A stretch of DNA of 64,000 nucleotides from Paenibacillus dokdonensis (GCF_004916975.1 NZ_STGQ01000003.1:514501-578500), one strand, 5' to 3'. Positions 44,969-54,317 are shown, counted from the first letter of the stretch. Translations and numbers: made by a program. Notes: generated by a model not told the origin, from the letters alone.

Positions 44969-45928
44969 ATGTCCAGCGATATATCATACACAACCGAAGA
45001 GATCGCCAAAATGCTCAAAATATCCAAGCTTACAGTCTATGACCTGATCAAAAAGGGCGAGCTGCCTTCGTACCGGGTCGGCAAGCAAATGCGGATCGAT
45101 GCGTCGGACTTCGAAGCATACAAACAGAGAGCCAAAGGCGTTAAGACGGCTCCTCAGACTGTATCTGCATCGTCTGGGGATCACTCCCCAACTCACTATG
45201 CCGCGCCAGCTGTAAACGGAATACGACCGATCGTCATCACAGGGCAGGATATCAGCCTCGATATTCTGGTTAAATATATGGAAAAAGGCATCTCCGGCAT
45301 CCGGCCGCTGCGCGAGTATGTTGGCAGCCTCGACAGTCTGATTTCCATGTACCGCGGCGAGTCGGATATCGTCAGTACCCATCTGCTGGACGGCGATACC
45401 GGCGAATATAACATCCCGTACATCCGCAAGCTTCTGGTCGGTTCATCGTATATGGTTGTCAATTTGCTATCCAGAAATGCCGGACTTTATGTCCAGAAGG
45501 GCAACCCGCATGGACTGGAAAGCTGGACGGATCTGAGCCGCCCTGGCCTGCGCTTTATGAACCGCGAAAAGGGCTCCGGGGCCCGCGTTCTTCTGGACGA
45601 GCAGCTTCGTCTGCATGGCATCAAACCACAGACGTTGGCCGGATACGAACTGGAGCAAACGAATCATATCGGGGTAGCCGCTAAAGTGGCTTCCGGTGAA
45701 GCTGATGTGGGTGTCGGTATTGAAAAGGCCGCAGCCATCGTCGGTCAGGTGGATTTTATCCCGCTGATCGAAGAGCGCTACGACCTGGTGATGCTGAAAA
45801 CCGCGGACAATATGGCATGGATTCAGTCCTTACTGATTATTCTGCGCTCGGATGACTTCCGTAAGGAGCTGCAGGCCATTGCCGGGTACGACCTTTCCCG
45901 CACAGGAGAGATTTTGTACGAAACCTGA
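44969..45928 (+). CDS. Molybdate-type regulator: excisionase-like helix-turn-helix plus substrate-binding-like domain
   Basis: A 319-residue one-component regulator. Residues about 5-60 (YTTEEIAKMLKISKLTVYDLIKKGELPSYRVG) form an excisionase/MerR-like helix-turn-helix; residues about 85-315 form a PBP-like domain (DISLDILVKYMEK, GSGARVLLDEQL, ASGEADVGVGIEKAA). This architecture is known next to mod or moa genes, where it takes the place of ModE. Start 44969 is chosen because AGGAGG lies six bases before it. Divergent from modAB, so it probably represses or senses molybdate/tungstate for that operon. Confidence 0.88.
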   Translation: MSSDISYTTEEIAKMLKISKLTVYDLIKKGELPSYRVGKQMRIDASDFEAYKQRAKGVKTAPQTVSASSGDHSPTHYAAPAVNGIRPIVITGQDISLDILVKYMEKGISGIRPLREYVGSLDSLISMYRGESDIVSTHLLDGDTGEYNIPYIRKLLVGSSYMVVNLLSRNAGLYVQKGNPHGLESWTDLSRPGLRFMNREKGSGARVLLDEQLRLHGIKPQTLAGYELEQTNHIGVAAKVASGEADVGVGIEKAAAIVGQVDFIPLIEERYDLVMLKTADNMAWIQSLLIILRSDDFRKELQAIAGYDLSRTGEILYET

Positions 45929-45933
45929 TCATC

Positions 45934-45964
45934 AAAAAAGACCGCCCCCGGGCGGTCTTTTACG
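45934..45964. terminator. Bidirectional terminator between regulator and DMT transporter genes
   Basis: AAAGACCGCCC and GGGCGGTCTTT form an 11-base-pair stem (45937-45960) with A- and T-runs on both sides. It serves the convergent genes. Confidence 0.9.
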
Positions 45965-46825
45965 TTAGAATTTCAGCAGCAAAGCCAGCGTGCCGACGGT
46001 TAACAACAGCAGGCCAATCGTCGACTTGAGCGACAGCTTCTCTTTAAGGAACACCAAAGCGAACAACACCGTAACCAGCACACTCAGCTTGTCGATCGGC
46101 ACCACAACACTAGCTGGTCCATCCTGAAGTGCCTTATAAAAGCATAGCCATGAGAGTCCGGTGGCAAGTCCCGATAAGGCAATATACAGCCAGCTTTTCC
46201 GGTCGATATGCTTCATCTTTCTCTGCTTTTTCTGCATAAAAACAATCAGCCATGCCATGATTAACACGACAATCGTCCGGATCGCCGTACCGAGGTTGGA
46301 TTCGACGTTTTCAATGCCGATTTTCCCCAAAATCGAAGTCATCGCAGCGAAGACCGCCGACAGACAGGCATATATCAGCCAGCTCTTATGTTCGGCAGTC
46401 TCTGACTTGCTTTTCTGGATCATCATATATGTACCGATAGCGATAATGACCATGCCTGCAACCATGATCCATGTAATCTTTTCGCTAAGAAAAATAAACG
46501 CCAGAATCATGGTCAGCACGTTGCTTGATTTGTCCACCGGCACGACCTTGTTGACGTTCCCCAGCTGAAGAGCCCGGAAGTAGCAGATCCATGAGGCTCC
46601 TGTCGTCAGACCGGATAATACAAGAAACAGCAGGCTCTTCCCGCTAATATCCGTTACGGTGTCCTGCGACCCGACAATAAAAACCATCAACCACGAGAAA
46701 AATAGCACCACCCAGGTTCGAAGCGCAGTAGCCAGATTGGAGTCCACATTCCGAATCCCGATTTTGGCCAGTATCGACGTAATGCCGGCGAAAAGCGCAG
46801 AGCCGAATGCATAGGCAATCCACAT
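45965..46825 (-). CDS. DMT-superfamily (EamA) transporter
   Basis: A 286-residue membrane protein of ten segments made of two EamA halves. The halves are unusually alike (first AKIGIRNVDSNLATALRTWVV, second GKIGIENVESNLGTAIRTIVV; LSGLTTGASWICYFRAL against LSGLATGLSWLCFYKAL). Family members export or exchange amino acids, nucleosides or other metabolites; the substrate is unknown. Start 46825 is chosen because GGGGGAG lies five bases before it. Stand-alone gene. Confidence 0.9.
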   Translation of the reverse strand: MWIAYAFGSALFAGITSILAKIGIRNVDSNLATALRTWVVLFFSWLMVFIVGSQDTVTDISGKSLLFLVLSGLTTGASWICYFRALQLGNVNKVVPVDKSSNVLTMILAFIFLSEKITWIMVAGMVIIAIGTYMMIQKSKSETAEHKSWLIYACLSAVFAAMTSILGKIGIENVESNLGTAIRTIVVLIMAWLIVFMQKKQRKMKHIDRKSWLYIALSGLATGLSWLCFYKALQDGPASVVVPIDKLSVLVTVLFALVFLKEKLSLKSTIGLLLLTVGTLALLLKF

Positions 46826-46952
46826 CACGTCTCCCCCTTTCTTTGTTTCTGACATACCCTATAACCAACGGATTCTATTCGAAAGCCATGCATATGTATC
46901 CAAAGTTACCGTATCTTCCGTACTGACTGCAAGGAATTCCCCTTACAATTTC

Positions 46953-46995
46953 AAAAAAATCCGTCATCCCGCTCTTGCAGGCGGTTCCGGACGGC
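46953..46995 (-). terminator. Terminator after the small membrane protein gene
   Basis: On the minus strand GCCGTC and GACGGA pair with inner CCGC/GCGG, followed by TTTTTTT. Confidence 0.75.
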
Positions 46996-47011
46996 TTTAT
47001 TCATACGCCAA

Positions 47012-47383
47012 TCATTCAAATTGCGGTCTCAGTTTTTCATCGAAATATCTCAGGCGATCTTCTTCATTCTGAAACTGGAGCATGATCTCGGCGGCATCAC
47101 TATATGCCCGGCGGCGCCTTATGTTCCGGCTGCAAATCCATAACAAGACGATATAGGAAATGATGACATACAAACTCCATGAAGTGAGGAAAAGCGCGAG
47201 CCCAAGAGCTAATTGCACAGTCCAGAAAAGAGCTCCAAAGAACAATATGCCTCCAAATTTAATCAGGATTTCATTCGTTTGAATGATATTTTCGCTCCGG
47301 AGCTGCCTTGTAATAATATCTTCCGTACTCAAGCTCATATACGATTCGCAAGCCTTATAATAGTACTTATTGTAGCGCTTCAT
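47012..47383 (-). CDS. Small membrane protein of unknown function
   Basis: A 123-residue protein with a basic Tyr-rich start, two central transmembrane segments (about 43-83) and a charged helical tail (LQFQNEEDRLRYFDEKLRPQ). GGGGGGAG lies five bases before the ATG. Stand-alone gene with its own terminator. I do not recognise a family. Confidence 0.7.
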   Translation of the reverse strand: MKRYNKYYYKACESYMSLSTEDIITRQLRSENIIQTNEILIKFGGILFFGALFWTVQLALGLALFLTSWSLYVIISYIVLLWICSRNIRRRRAYSDAAEIMLQFQNEEDRLRYFDEKLRPQFE

Positions 47384-47551
47384 AACGGCTCCCCCCGCAC
47401 ATTGTACTTTTTTGCACTATGTAAAATTATTCTACATAAATAAAAATATTCCTTTTTCATTTTCAGCTAAAATGAACTTTTGAATGGATACATTGCTTGG
47501 GCGCTGCGAAGCCGAGTGTTCTTACGACCGCTGTGAAATGTTATGTAACTG

Positions 47552-47599
47552 AAAAAAACGAACCGTGATTGAAGGGATGTCCTTCTATCGCGACCCGTT
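47552..47599 (-). terminator. Terminator of the ribosyl-compound operon
   Basis: On the minus strand GAAGG and CCTTC form the top of a longer imperfect stem (AACGGGTCGCGAT with ATCACGGTTCGTT), followed by TTTTTT. It ends the operon running from 58902 to 47628. Confidence 0.7.
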
Positions 47600-47627
47600 A
47601 TTTGTCTTATATTTTTTTTAGTTCATC

Positions 47628-48518
47628 CTATATCAGCTCGCTAAGTGAAGGAATCGAATGCTGCGCTCCCGAGCGTGTAACCGTAATGGATGCTGCCTGC
47701 TGTGCCAGATCGACGGCTTCGCCCATGGTCTTGCCGGAGCAGATCATGGCTGCCAGCGTGCCTGCGAACGTGTCGCCAGCGGCCGTCGTATCCACGGCAT
47801 TCACCTTTCGTCCCTCTTTATGGACATTGGTGCTTCCGTCGTAGTAAACGACTCCTTTGTCCCCAAGAGTAATTAACGGGTAGCAGATTCCTTTTGCCCG
47901 CAGCAGATCAAGCGCAGCTAATGCATCCGCAATGCCGCGAATTTCATGACCTGTATAGAGTGCACATTCATGCTCATTCGGCATGAAATAGTCCACTCCC
48001 TGCAGGATATCCTCATCGATTGCAACCGCTGGGGCCGGATTCAAAAATACAGAAACCTTGCCCTTCACCAGCCGGATCGCCTCATAGACCGAATCCAGCG
48101 GTATTTCCAGCTGCAGCAGCACCGCATCGGCTGACAGCAGCTCTTCCTCATACTGCCGGATATAGGCCGGCGTCACCTTCGCATTGGCCCCGCTATCAAG
48201 AATAATGGCGTTGTCTCCTTCGCAGACCGTGATCACGGCGACCCCGGATGTCGTATCCGGTTCTACAGCGATAAAATCAGGCTTTACGCCATAACCCGTC
48301 AGGCTGTCAACCAACGACTTGCCAAAAAGATCATTTCCCACTTTCCCGAGAAGCCAAGTATCCGCGCCCATTCTTGCACAGGCTACTGCCTGATTGGCTC
48401 CTTTACCGCCGGACGCGAGGAAGAATCTCTCCCCGTGTATGGTTTCCCCTCGATGCGGAATACGGCCGGTTTCCATGACCATATCCATATTTGCACTGCC
48501 TATCACAATGATTTTCAT
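47628..48518 (-). CDS. rbsK: Ribokinase (PfkB family)
   Basis: A 296-residue PfkB-family kinase with all ribokinase signatures: GSANMDMVM near the start, substrate motif GGKGANQAVACARMG, and the C-terminal anion-hole and catalytic-base motif DTTAAGDTFAG. It should phosphorylate D-ribose at O5 with ATP. Last gene of a nine-gene operon containing two ADP-ribosylglycohydrolase-family enzymes that could release the pentose. Ribose transport is not of the RbsABC type here; an LplABC-like importer is encoded upstream instead. Confidence 0.88.
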   Translation of the reverse strand: MKIIVIGSANMDMVMETGRIPHRGETIHGERFFLASGGKGANQAVACARMGADTWLLGKVGNDLFGKSLVDSLTGYGVKPDFIAVEPDTTSGVAVITVCEGDNAIILDSGANAKVTPAYIRQYEEELLSADAVLLQLEIPLDSVYEAIRLVKGKVSVFLNPAPAVAIDEDILQGVDYFMPNEHECALYTGHEIRGIADALAALDLLRAKGICYPLITLGDKGVVYYDGSTNVHKEGRKVNAVDTTAAGDTFAGTLAAMICSGKTMGEAVDLAQQAASITVTRSGAQHSIPSLSELI

Positions 48519-48548
48519 ATATATCCTCGATTCAGATTATTGATGTTG

Positions 48549-50654
48549 TTATCGCTCTGTCAACCGAATATCGCGGAAATACGTTCTTGCCGCACCCAGG
48601 GTGCTGACGCCATACATGCCATAGGCAAAAGTGTCATCTGTATGCTTAAGCAATTCTTCGCCATCGATCGAGAGCGTAATGCTGCTGCCCTGCACGGTTA
48701 CCATCACATCATACTCGTGATTCAGCTCCCAGGCAAACTTGCTGCTTGTCAGCTTTTTATATCCAAAATTGTTGATGTACAAGGATACTTCGCCTTCATC
48801 ATCCAAGCCGGCATGATATCCGCGCATGGCGCCCTGCGCCCGGACAGAGACCAGGTGAGATGAACCGTATTGCGGATTGATCCGGACGGATACTGAATAA
48901 TCTTCGCCAAAGTAGTTCCCAGTGTAGGCCTCTGCCGGATCCGCCGTCATAAGGTACATGGCATCGTGATCCAGTGACCATGCTCCGTGGTTATGCGAGA
49001 ATGGCGTGACACAGCCAAAGTTAATCTGCTGCTTGGCAAAATCAATGGAATATTCCGATTTACCTGTGATATGGAATTCATCAATAAAGATGCGGCCCAT
49101 ACTCTTGAATTTGCCCGGTGAATAAGATTCAAGCACAATGCCGACTTCGTCGATCAGCTCGCCGCCGGAATCTGGAATCGTAAACTCGACATGCAGCCAT
49201 TCCTTGTCGACCAGTTTGATATATCCTTGTACCAGTTCCTTCTTGCTGGTTGCCAGCCGTACATATGGAGCAATACCCATGGTTTCATTACCGTTCCATT
49301 GATCCAGGTAAATTTGCATAGAGACCTTTTGTCCTGAATACGCTTTAGGAGCAAACGTTGGTGAGTAACGTTCATCATTAAATTCATCTCTCGTATAGAA
49401 GGGTTTGTAATATACTTTGGAATTTTCTCCGCGTACCATCCTGTCAAAGCCGACTTCAAGCGATCCTTTCCCTTGATAAGCCATTTCTGTGGAATGCTTC
49501 ATGCGGCATAGGAACGGATTCGAGAGCCGGATATTATGTGTTGAGCCAGGCAGTTCAAAATCGAAGTAAATTTCGTCTTCCTTGTAGCTGTCTGTCAGCC
49601 ACTGCGGACAAGGCTGTTTCGCTATACGGTAGCCGAGGATCGAGAGCTCTTTGGCATATGTCGGGATATCGAGAATGTTCAGGTAACCCGATATTCCAGA
49701 CATTACAATCGAGTCATTAATTGGACCGCGGTATCTGTCCGCGATCCCGTCCAGCCCGCATGTTACGCCGAGAACCGTCCCCACATTCCCCGCATTGCAG
49801 TCCGTATCCCAGCTGCACATCGTAGCAATTTCAACGGTACGATTGAAGTCACCCTGTCCATAGATCATGGCAAGCACACACACGCCGGCGTTCGGAATAA
49901 TGTGGCATACGCCCGTATATTTGTCATAACCCCAATCGCGTTCCAGCATATCACGGCAGGCGCGGAAATCATCCGGATGCTCCTTATGGAATTCCAGCAC
50001 GGCATGCGCCACTTTCGAATATGTAGACTCTGCCGGAATTTGCGCTAGACCTGCAGCAATGATCTCATCTATATCACTGGTTTCAAAAGCTTGGGAAATC
50101 GACGCACAGAAAAACCGCGCTCCCAGCACACCTTCCCCATCATGTGAAACTCGGGCAGCCGCCTCACCCAGATCAGCCGCCTTTTTCGGATTTCCCGGAG
50201 TAATCAGTCCCCATGTATCGATAAAGATCTGTCCTCCTATCTGCTCCGCAACAATTTGTCCGTTCTGTGCGATCGAGCCACACTGTGGCGCGGGTATGCC
50301 CCGTTTCAGATTGACATATACGGTATGCTCAGTACTAATGCCATATCCTCCCCACCAGAACATGCCGACGCCTTCACGGGCATAGTTGAGCCAAGCGCGG
50401 GCAACGTCATTGGGGGTGATATCCCGTTCCTTGGCATCGTCATACAACGCCCTCAGGAAATAATAAGGACCATTGGCGTCATCATCCGCTGCAAAATTCT
50501 TAAAGGGTTTGACATAATCCTTAATCTCGCCGTACGTCTTATATATTCTCTCATACGTCCAAAGGGTCGGCTCTACCGGAGCTCCCAGACGTATGCCTAC
50601 ATTCATGCCCAAATAGCCTGCATATACTTTTTCTACATAATTAGAAGGAATCAT
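48549..50654 (-). CDS. ADP-ribosylglycohydrolase-family protein with C-terminal lectin-like domains
   Basis: A 701-residue protein. Residues 1 to about 340 form the all-helical ADP-ribosylglycohydrolase fold, with probable metal ligands in FAADDDANGPYY and CSWDTDCNAGNVGT. Residues about 360-700 are beta-rich, resembling one or two concanavalin/carbohydrate-binding sandwiches (YFDFELPGSTHNIR, DEFHITGKSEYS, YDVMVTVQGSSITLSIDGEELL). No signal peptide is present. DraG/ARH-type enzymes cleave N- or O-ribosyl bonds with Mg2+; a free glycoside substrate is likely here because of the transporter context. It lies between the other ADP-ribosylglycohydrolase-family gene and the ribokinase gene. Confidence 0.85.
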   Translation of the reverse strand: MIPSNYVEKVYAGYLGMNVGIRLGAPVEPTLWTYERIYKTYGEIKDYVKPFKNFAADDDANGPYYFLRALYDDAKERDITPNDVARAWLNYAREGVGMFWWGGYGISTEHTVYVNLKRGIPAPQCGSIAQNGQIVAEQIGGQIFIDTWGLITPGNPKKAADLGEAAARVSHDGEGVLGARFFCASISQAFETSDIDEIIAAGLAQIPAESTYSKVAHAVLEFHKEHPDDFRACRDMLERDWGYDKYTGVCHIIPNAGVCVLAMIYGQGDFNRTVEIATMCSWDTDCNAGNVGTVLGVTCGLDGIADRYRGPINDSIVMSGISGYLNILDIPTYAKELSILGYRIAKQPCPQWLTDSYKEDEIYFDFELPGSTHNIRLSNPFLCRMKHSTEMAYQGKGSLEVGFDRMVRGENSKVYYKPFYTRDEFNDERYSPTFAPKAYSGQKVSMQIYLDQWNGNETMGIAPYVRLATSKKELVQGYIKLVDKEWLHVEFTIPDSGGELIDEVGIVLESYSPGKFKSMGRIFIDEFHITGKSEYSIDFAKQQINFGCVTPFSHNHGAWSLDHDAMYLMTADPAEAYTGNYFGEDYSVSVRINPQYGSSHLVSVRAQGAMRGYHAGLDDEGEVSLYINNFGYKKLTSSKFAWELNHEYDVMVTVQGSSITLSIDGEELLKHTDDTFAYGMYGVSTLGAARTYFRDIRLTER

Positions 50655-50671
50655 TATTATTTTTGCACCAC

Positions 50672-51835
50672 CTATAGTTGAATAGTGTTCATATGCTGTC
50701 TGCGTGCTTCCTGCTCAGCCAGATCCTGCCCAATGATGGCAGCAGCCGTTGCCATAAAGATGCTGCACTGTTTTTCTATTTGCTGCTTGTTAATTTCCTC
50801 AATCGCCTGAATCTCATCTGCCGGAATGGCCTGGATTCCCTGCATCGCCCCAAGAATGGCGCCAATCATAACACCGATGGAATCGGTATCCCTTCCCGAG
50901 CTGACTCCGTCTTTTACCGCTTCCAGCAAATCTCCCTCATGTAATACCATGTAGGCCAGCGCCATAGGCAGCTCTTCAATGGAGAACAAACGGCTTGGCG
51001 TATAGTGGTTCGAAGGCACACCAATCTTGTCGATGCTGCGGTTAACGTCATCTCCCATCGGAGAATTCTTACCTATAATTTCATGAAAATACCTGACCAC
51101 CTCATCGCGGTCCTTCTTTATGGGACGAAGCAATTTGGCAGCTTCACATATATCGGAAATCGCCCGTTTCGTACCATCCTTTGCGTATCGTAGCGCCGTG
51201 TTCACGATATTATCCACCGTTACCCCCGGCTCAAAAGCCTTGGCTACACAGCAGGCCATAACGCCTGCAGCTTCAAGTCCATAGCTGACCTGATGCCCGG
51301 ATGCGAACAAAATTGCTTCATCATATGCGGCCTTCGGATTGCAGGCATTGACGATGCCTACCGGCGCGATATACATCGCTGCACCGCAGTTGACCATATT
51401 GCCGTAGCCGCCTTCACGAGGCTCGCAGTTTGCCAGCACATGGCGGGTGAAGATATGCTTTTCGGGATAGAATAGCCGGTCCATAATGAGGGCTTCCTTG
51501 CCGAACTCCGGAATATAGCGCGGGCGAAAGGCAATTTCCTTCACAAATTCATTGGCCAGATCATACGCATCCAAATGCCGCTGCTCTGTGTCGTATACCT
51601 TCATCAGCGCAAGCGTCATGAGCGTATCATCCGTGACAATCCCCTGGCCTCTCATGCGTCCCAGTCTCGCTGTTTCCGGAAGTTCCGACTTCCACCACCT
51701 CAGCTGCGTGGTTTCCACTCTTCCATACTTCCCTTTAATATCGTTGTATGTCAGCTTCTCGACAACCGCTCCCATTGCGTCACCGAATGCGGTTCCGAAG
51801 ACGACGCCTTTGACGCGGTCTGCAAAAGAAATCAC
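50672..51835 (-). CDS. ADP-ribosylglycohydrolase-family protein
   Basis: A 387-residue single-domain member of the ARH/DraG family. Metal-site motifs are visible: GDAMGAVVEK, IVTDDTLMTLAL and GRDTDSIGVMIGAILGAM. It begins at a GTG (51835) with AAGGAGTG eight bases upstream; a longer frame upstream lacks a ribosome binding site. It is followed by the 701-residue relative with a 17-base gap. In this operon it probably cleaves an imported ribosyl or related glycosidic compound rather than modified proteins. Confidence 0.88.
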   Translation of the reverse strand: MISFADRVKGVVFGTAFGDAMGAVVEKLTYNDIKGKYGRVETTQLRWWKSELPETARLGRMRGQGIVTDDTLMTLALMKVYDTEQRHLDAYDLANEFVKEIAFRPRYIPEFGKEALIMDRLFYPEKHIFTRHVLANCEPREGGYGNMVNCGAAMYIAPVGIVNACNPKAAYDEAILFASGHQVSYGLEAAGVMACCVAKAFEPGVTVDNIVNTALRYAKDGTKRAISDICEAAKLLRPIKKDRDEVVRYFHEIIGKNSPMGDDVNRSIDKIGVPSNHYTPSRLFSIEELPMALAYMVLHEGDLLEAVKDGVSSGRDTDSIGVMIGAILGAMQGIQAIPADEIQAIEEINKQQIEKQCSIFMATAAAIIGQDLAEQEARRQHMNTIQL

Positions 51836-51865
51836 TTGGCTTTCACTCCTTATACAGGAAGCTCG

Positions 51866-51895
51866 GCGGGGGTTCGCTCTTTTAGCGAACCCCGC
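51866..51895 (-). terminator. Intra-operon hairpin after the binding-protein gene
   Basis: GCGGGGTTCGCT and AGCGAACCCCCGC form a 12-base-pair stem with a short loop. It lacks a U-run, so RNA processing or protection of the upstream message is more likely than termination. Confidence 0.6.
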
Positions 51896-51910
51896 GCCAT
51901 GCACATCCTT

Positions 51911-53386
51911 TTACTTGATGACTTCATTCGCTTTGGTGGTCAAATCGCTGCCGCCGGCAGCATTCCAATCCTGTACAAACTTGTCAAACTGGTCGATTGG
52001 CGTCTTTCCGGTCACGACATTCGCCGCGAACTCTTTGTATACCGCCATGGCGGCATCGTATTTAGACTGCAAATCCTCCGGAATAATGAAGGTATTGTCC
52101 TTGGTGGACTTGGAAGCTACCATATCCAGTGATTTCGTAGCTGCTTCGGAAAGGAACGGCGTAGTAGGGTCAAACTCCTTATCCGGCTTGAAGTTGGTAT
52201 TGTTGTCTACAAAGCGTGCATACCATTCGGCGTATTTGTCCGTGAATTTGATTTTGTCATTTTCAATGGTGTAATGCTCCCCTTCGATCCCCAGCTTCTC
52301 AAGCATTTGTCCTTTCGGGCTGGCCAGGAATTCCAACACAGCGAAGGCCATATCCTTGTTCTTGGATACGCTGGAGATGGCGATGCCGCGGCTTTCCTTG
52401 CTTACGTCAATCGGCAGATATCCTTCACCCACGCCTTTTGCAGGCGGAAGCGGCATAACGGTTGCCGTTTTTCCATTTTGGGACACAGACTTGCTGTTAT
52501 ACATGTCGATAACCTTGCCCTGTGTTCCGGCAATAACTGCTGCCTGGCCGTCGTAGAAAGCCTTTTCCTTCGTATCCCATTTCTTCGTCAGGAATTCCGG
52601 GTCAAGCAATCCTTCTTTGTAGAGCTTTGCATAGAATTCCAATTTTTCTTTTTCGAATTTCGTTGTTCTGCCAAATGCATACTTGCCATCTTCACCTTTG
52701 AGCCAGGTTGAGGTAAGCCCAAACGCCTGCGCGAACACGGCGTCCAGCTCGTCCAGATCACCAGGTACGGTATAAGCAAATTTAGCGCCGTTCTTTTCCT
52801 TCACTTCTTTGAAGAAATTATAGTAGTTTTCAATGCTTGGGTTTTCCAGAAGCGTTTTCCCGGAAGTCGTTTTGTCAAAAAAGTCCTGGCGAACGACCGG
52901 TACCTTGGTCGTTGATGGAGACAGCCACACCAAATACGGATAATTTGCTGTGCGTTCCTGGTTGTACGGGTTCATTGCTGCTTTTACATAGGTCGATTTT
53001 TCAATATACGGCGTCAGATCCTCAAGAATCTTCTGGGTCACAGCAAACTGGTAGTCGCCACCCTGGAAGTAAATCAGATCTGGAATTGTGCCGCTCTGCA
53101 GCAGCAGACCGAGCTTTTCAGAATAAGTGCCGCTTTGTACAGGCACGAATTCCAGCTTCACATTTTTGCCTTCAGCCTTCATACCGTCCTCAACCGCTTT
53201 AATCCATGGATCATCCGGAGCCATGTCTTTATAAACAATACTGATAGTAACCGGACCCTCATTTCCTTTTTCTGAAGAGGCATCAGGAGTACCTTTCGCG
53301 TCCTGTGCCGACTCTTTTCCACCCGAGCTGCAAGCCGTCGTGAGAATCATAAGCACCGCAATGACCATGACCAACATTTTTTTCAT
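51911..53386 (-). CDS. LplA-like ABC transporter solute-binding lipoprotein
   Basis: A 491-residue lipoprotein with lipobox ILTTAC. The body follows the large LplA/AlgQ-like CUT1 binding proteins: ISIVYKDMAPDDPW, IPDLIYFQGGDYQF, WLSPSTTKVPVVRQDFF. GGGAGG precedes its ATG. It follows the two permease genes, unlike the other sugar operons in this window where the binding protein comes first. A ribosylated or otherwise pentose-containing ligand is inferred from neighbouring enzymes only. Confidence 0.9.
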   Translation of the reverse strand: MKKMLVMVIAVLMILTTACSSGGKESAQDAKGTPDASSEKGNEGPVTISIVYKDMAPDDPWIKAVEDGMKAEGKNVKLEFVPVQSGTYSEKLGLLLQSGTIPDLIYFQGGDYQFAVTQKILEDLTPYIEKSTYVKAAMNPYNQERTANYPYLVWLSPSTTKVPVVRQDFFDKTTSGKTLLENPSIENYYNFFKEVKEKNGAKFAYTVPGDLDELDAVFAQAFGLTSTWLKGEDGKYAFGRTTKFEKEKLEFYAKLYKEGLLDPEFLTKKWDTKEKAFYDGQAAVIAGTQGKVIDMYNSKSVSQNGKTATVMPLPPAKGVGEGYLPIDVSKESRGIAISSVSKNKDMAFAVLEFLASPKGQMLEKLGIEGEHYTIENDKIKFTDKYAEWYARFVDNNTNFKPDKEFDPTTPFLSEAATKSLDMVASKSTKDNTFIIPEDLQSKYDAAMAVYKEFAANVVTGKTPIDQFDKFVQDWNAAGGSDLTTKANEVIK

Positions 53387-53420
53387 TAGGCTAAAGCCTC
53401 CCTTTTAAATGACCTATCTA

Positions 53421-54305
53421 TTATTCTTTGACGCCGCCTTCCATTACTCCGCTCGTGTAGTACTTCAGGATAATGGGGTACAGCATAAGAATCGGAACCA
53501 TGGCAACCACGATTGTAGCCGCTTTCAATGAATTAAAGTCAAGCTGGGCGATACTGCTGTTCTTCAGAAGATCCGAGATTCCCACAAGGGTTGAGGTATC
53601 CCGCTCGACGACAAATTGTCTGAGGAGCACCTGCAGCACCGTCTTGTTCGGACTGGATAGAAAAATGCTCGATTTGAAAAATTCATTCCATTTGGCAATC
53701 GCATAGAACATTCCGATGGTGAGCAGCGGTATACGGGACAACGGCAAGACAATTCTCACAAACACCCGCATATGCCCTGCACCATCAATCCGGGCGGCTT
53801 CCATCAGTGATTCCGGAATATCCTCGATAAACCGCATCATGATGACGAGATAGAATACGTTGATCATCCGGTACATAACCATGGACCACAGACTGTCGAG
53901 CAGGTGCAGATCCTTCATCACGAAATATTCCTGAACGTAACCGGGCTCGAAAATCATGATAATAATCAGAAAAATCATAATCGGCGTTTTGCCGACCAGA
54001 TTTTTACGTGTGAGCACATAGGCGGTAATCGTTGTGAAAAACAGGCTGAAGCAGGTGCCAACGACCGTGATAAACAGTGAATTTCCAATGGCCTGTCCGA
54101 CGATCGGATTGCTCAGAACCACCTGAAAATTAATAAGAGAAAAGCCCTTAGGGATGACGCCAAGTCCTGTCAGCTCATGCAACTTGTCCGGATTGGAAAA
54201 GGCTCTGGCAAATATATTGATAACCGGGATAAACATCATGAGCGTTAACAAGGTTAAAGCAATGCCAATGGCCAGCTTCGGCAGTGTGAATTTTCTTCCT
54301 ACCAT
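53421..54305 (-). CDS. ABC transporter permease (LplC/YtcP type)
   Basis: A 294-residue six-segment permease with EAA loop EAARIDGAGHMRVFV and end TSGVMEGGVKE. Partner of the LplB-like permease encoded 12 bases upstream; GGGAGGAAATGAA precedes the start. The pair should form the channel of the importer in the ribosyl-compound operon. Confidence 0.92.
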   Translation of the reverse strand: MVGRKFTLPKLAIGIALTLLTLMMFIPVINIFARAFSNPDKLHELTGLGVIPKGFSLINFQVVLSNPIVGQAIGNSLFITVVGTCFSLFFTTITAYVLTRKNLVGKTPIMIFLIIIMIFEPGYVQEYFVMKDLHLLDSLWSMVMYRMINVFYLVIMMRFIEDIPESLMEAARIDGAGHMRVFVRIVLPLSRIPLLTIGMFYAIAKWNEFFKSSIFLSSPNKTVLQVLLRQFVVERDTSTLVGISDLLKNSSIAQLDFNSLKAATIVVAMVPILMLYPIILKYYTSGVMEGGVKE

Positions 54306-54317
54306 TTCATTTCCTCC

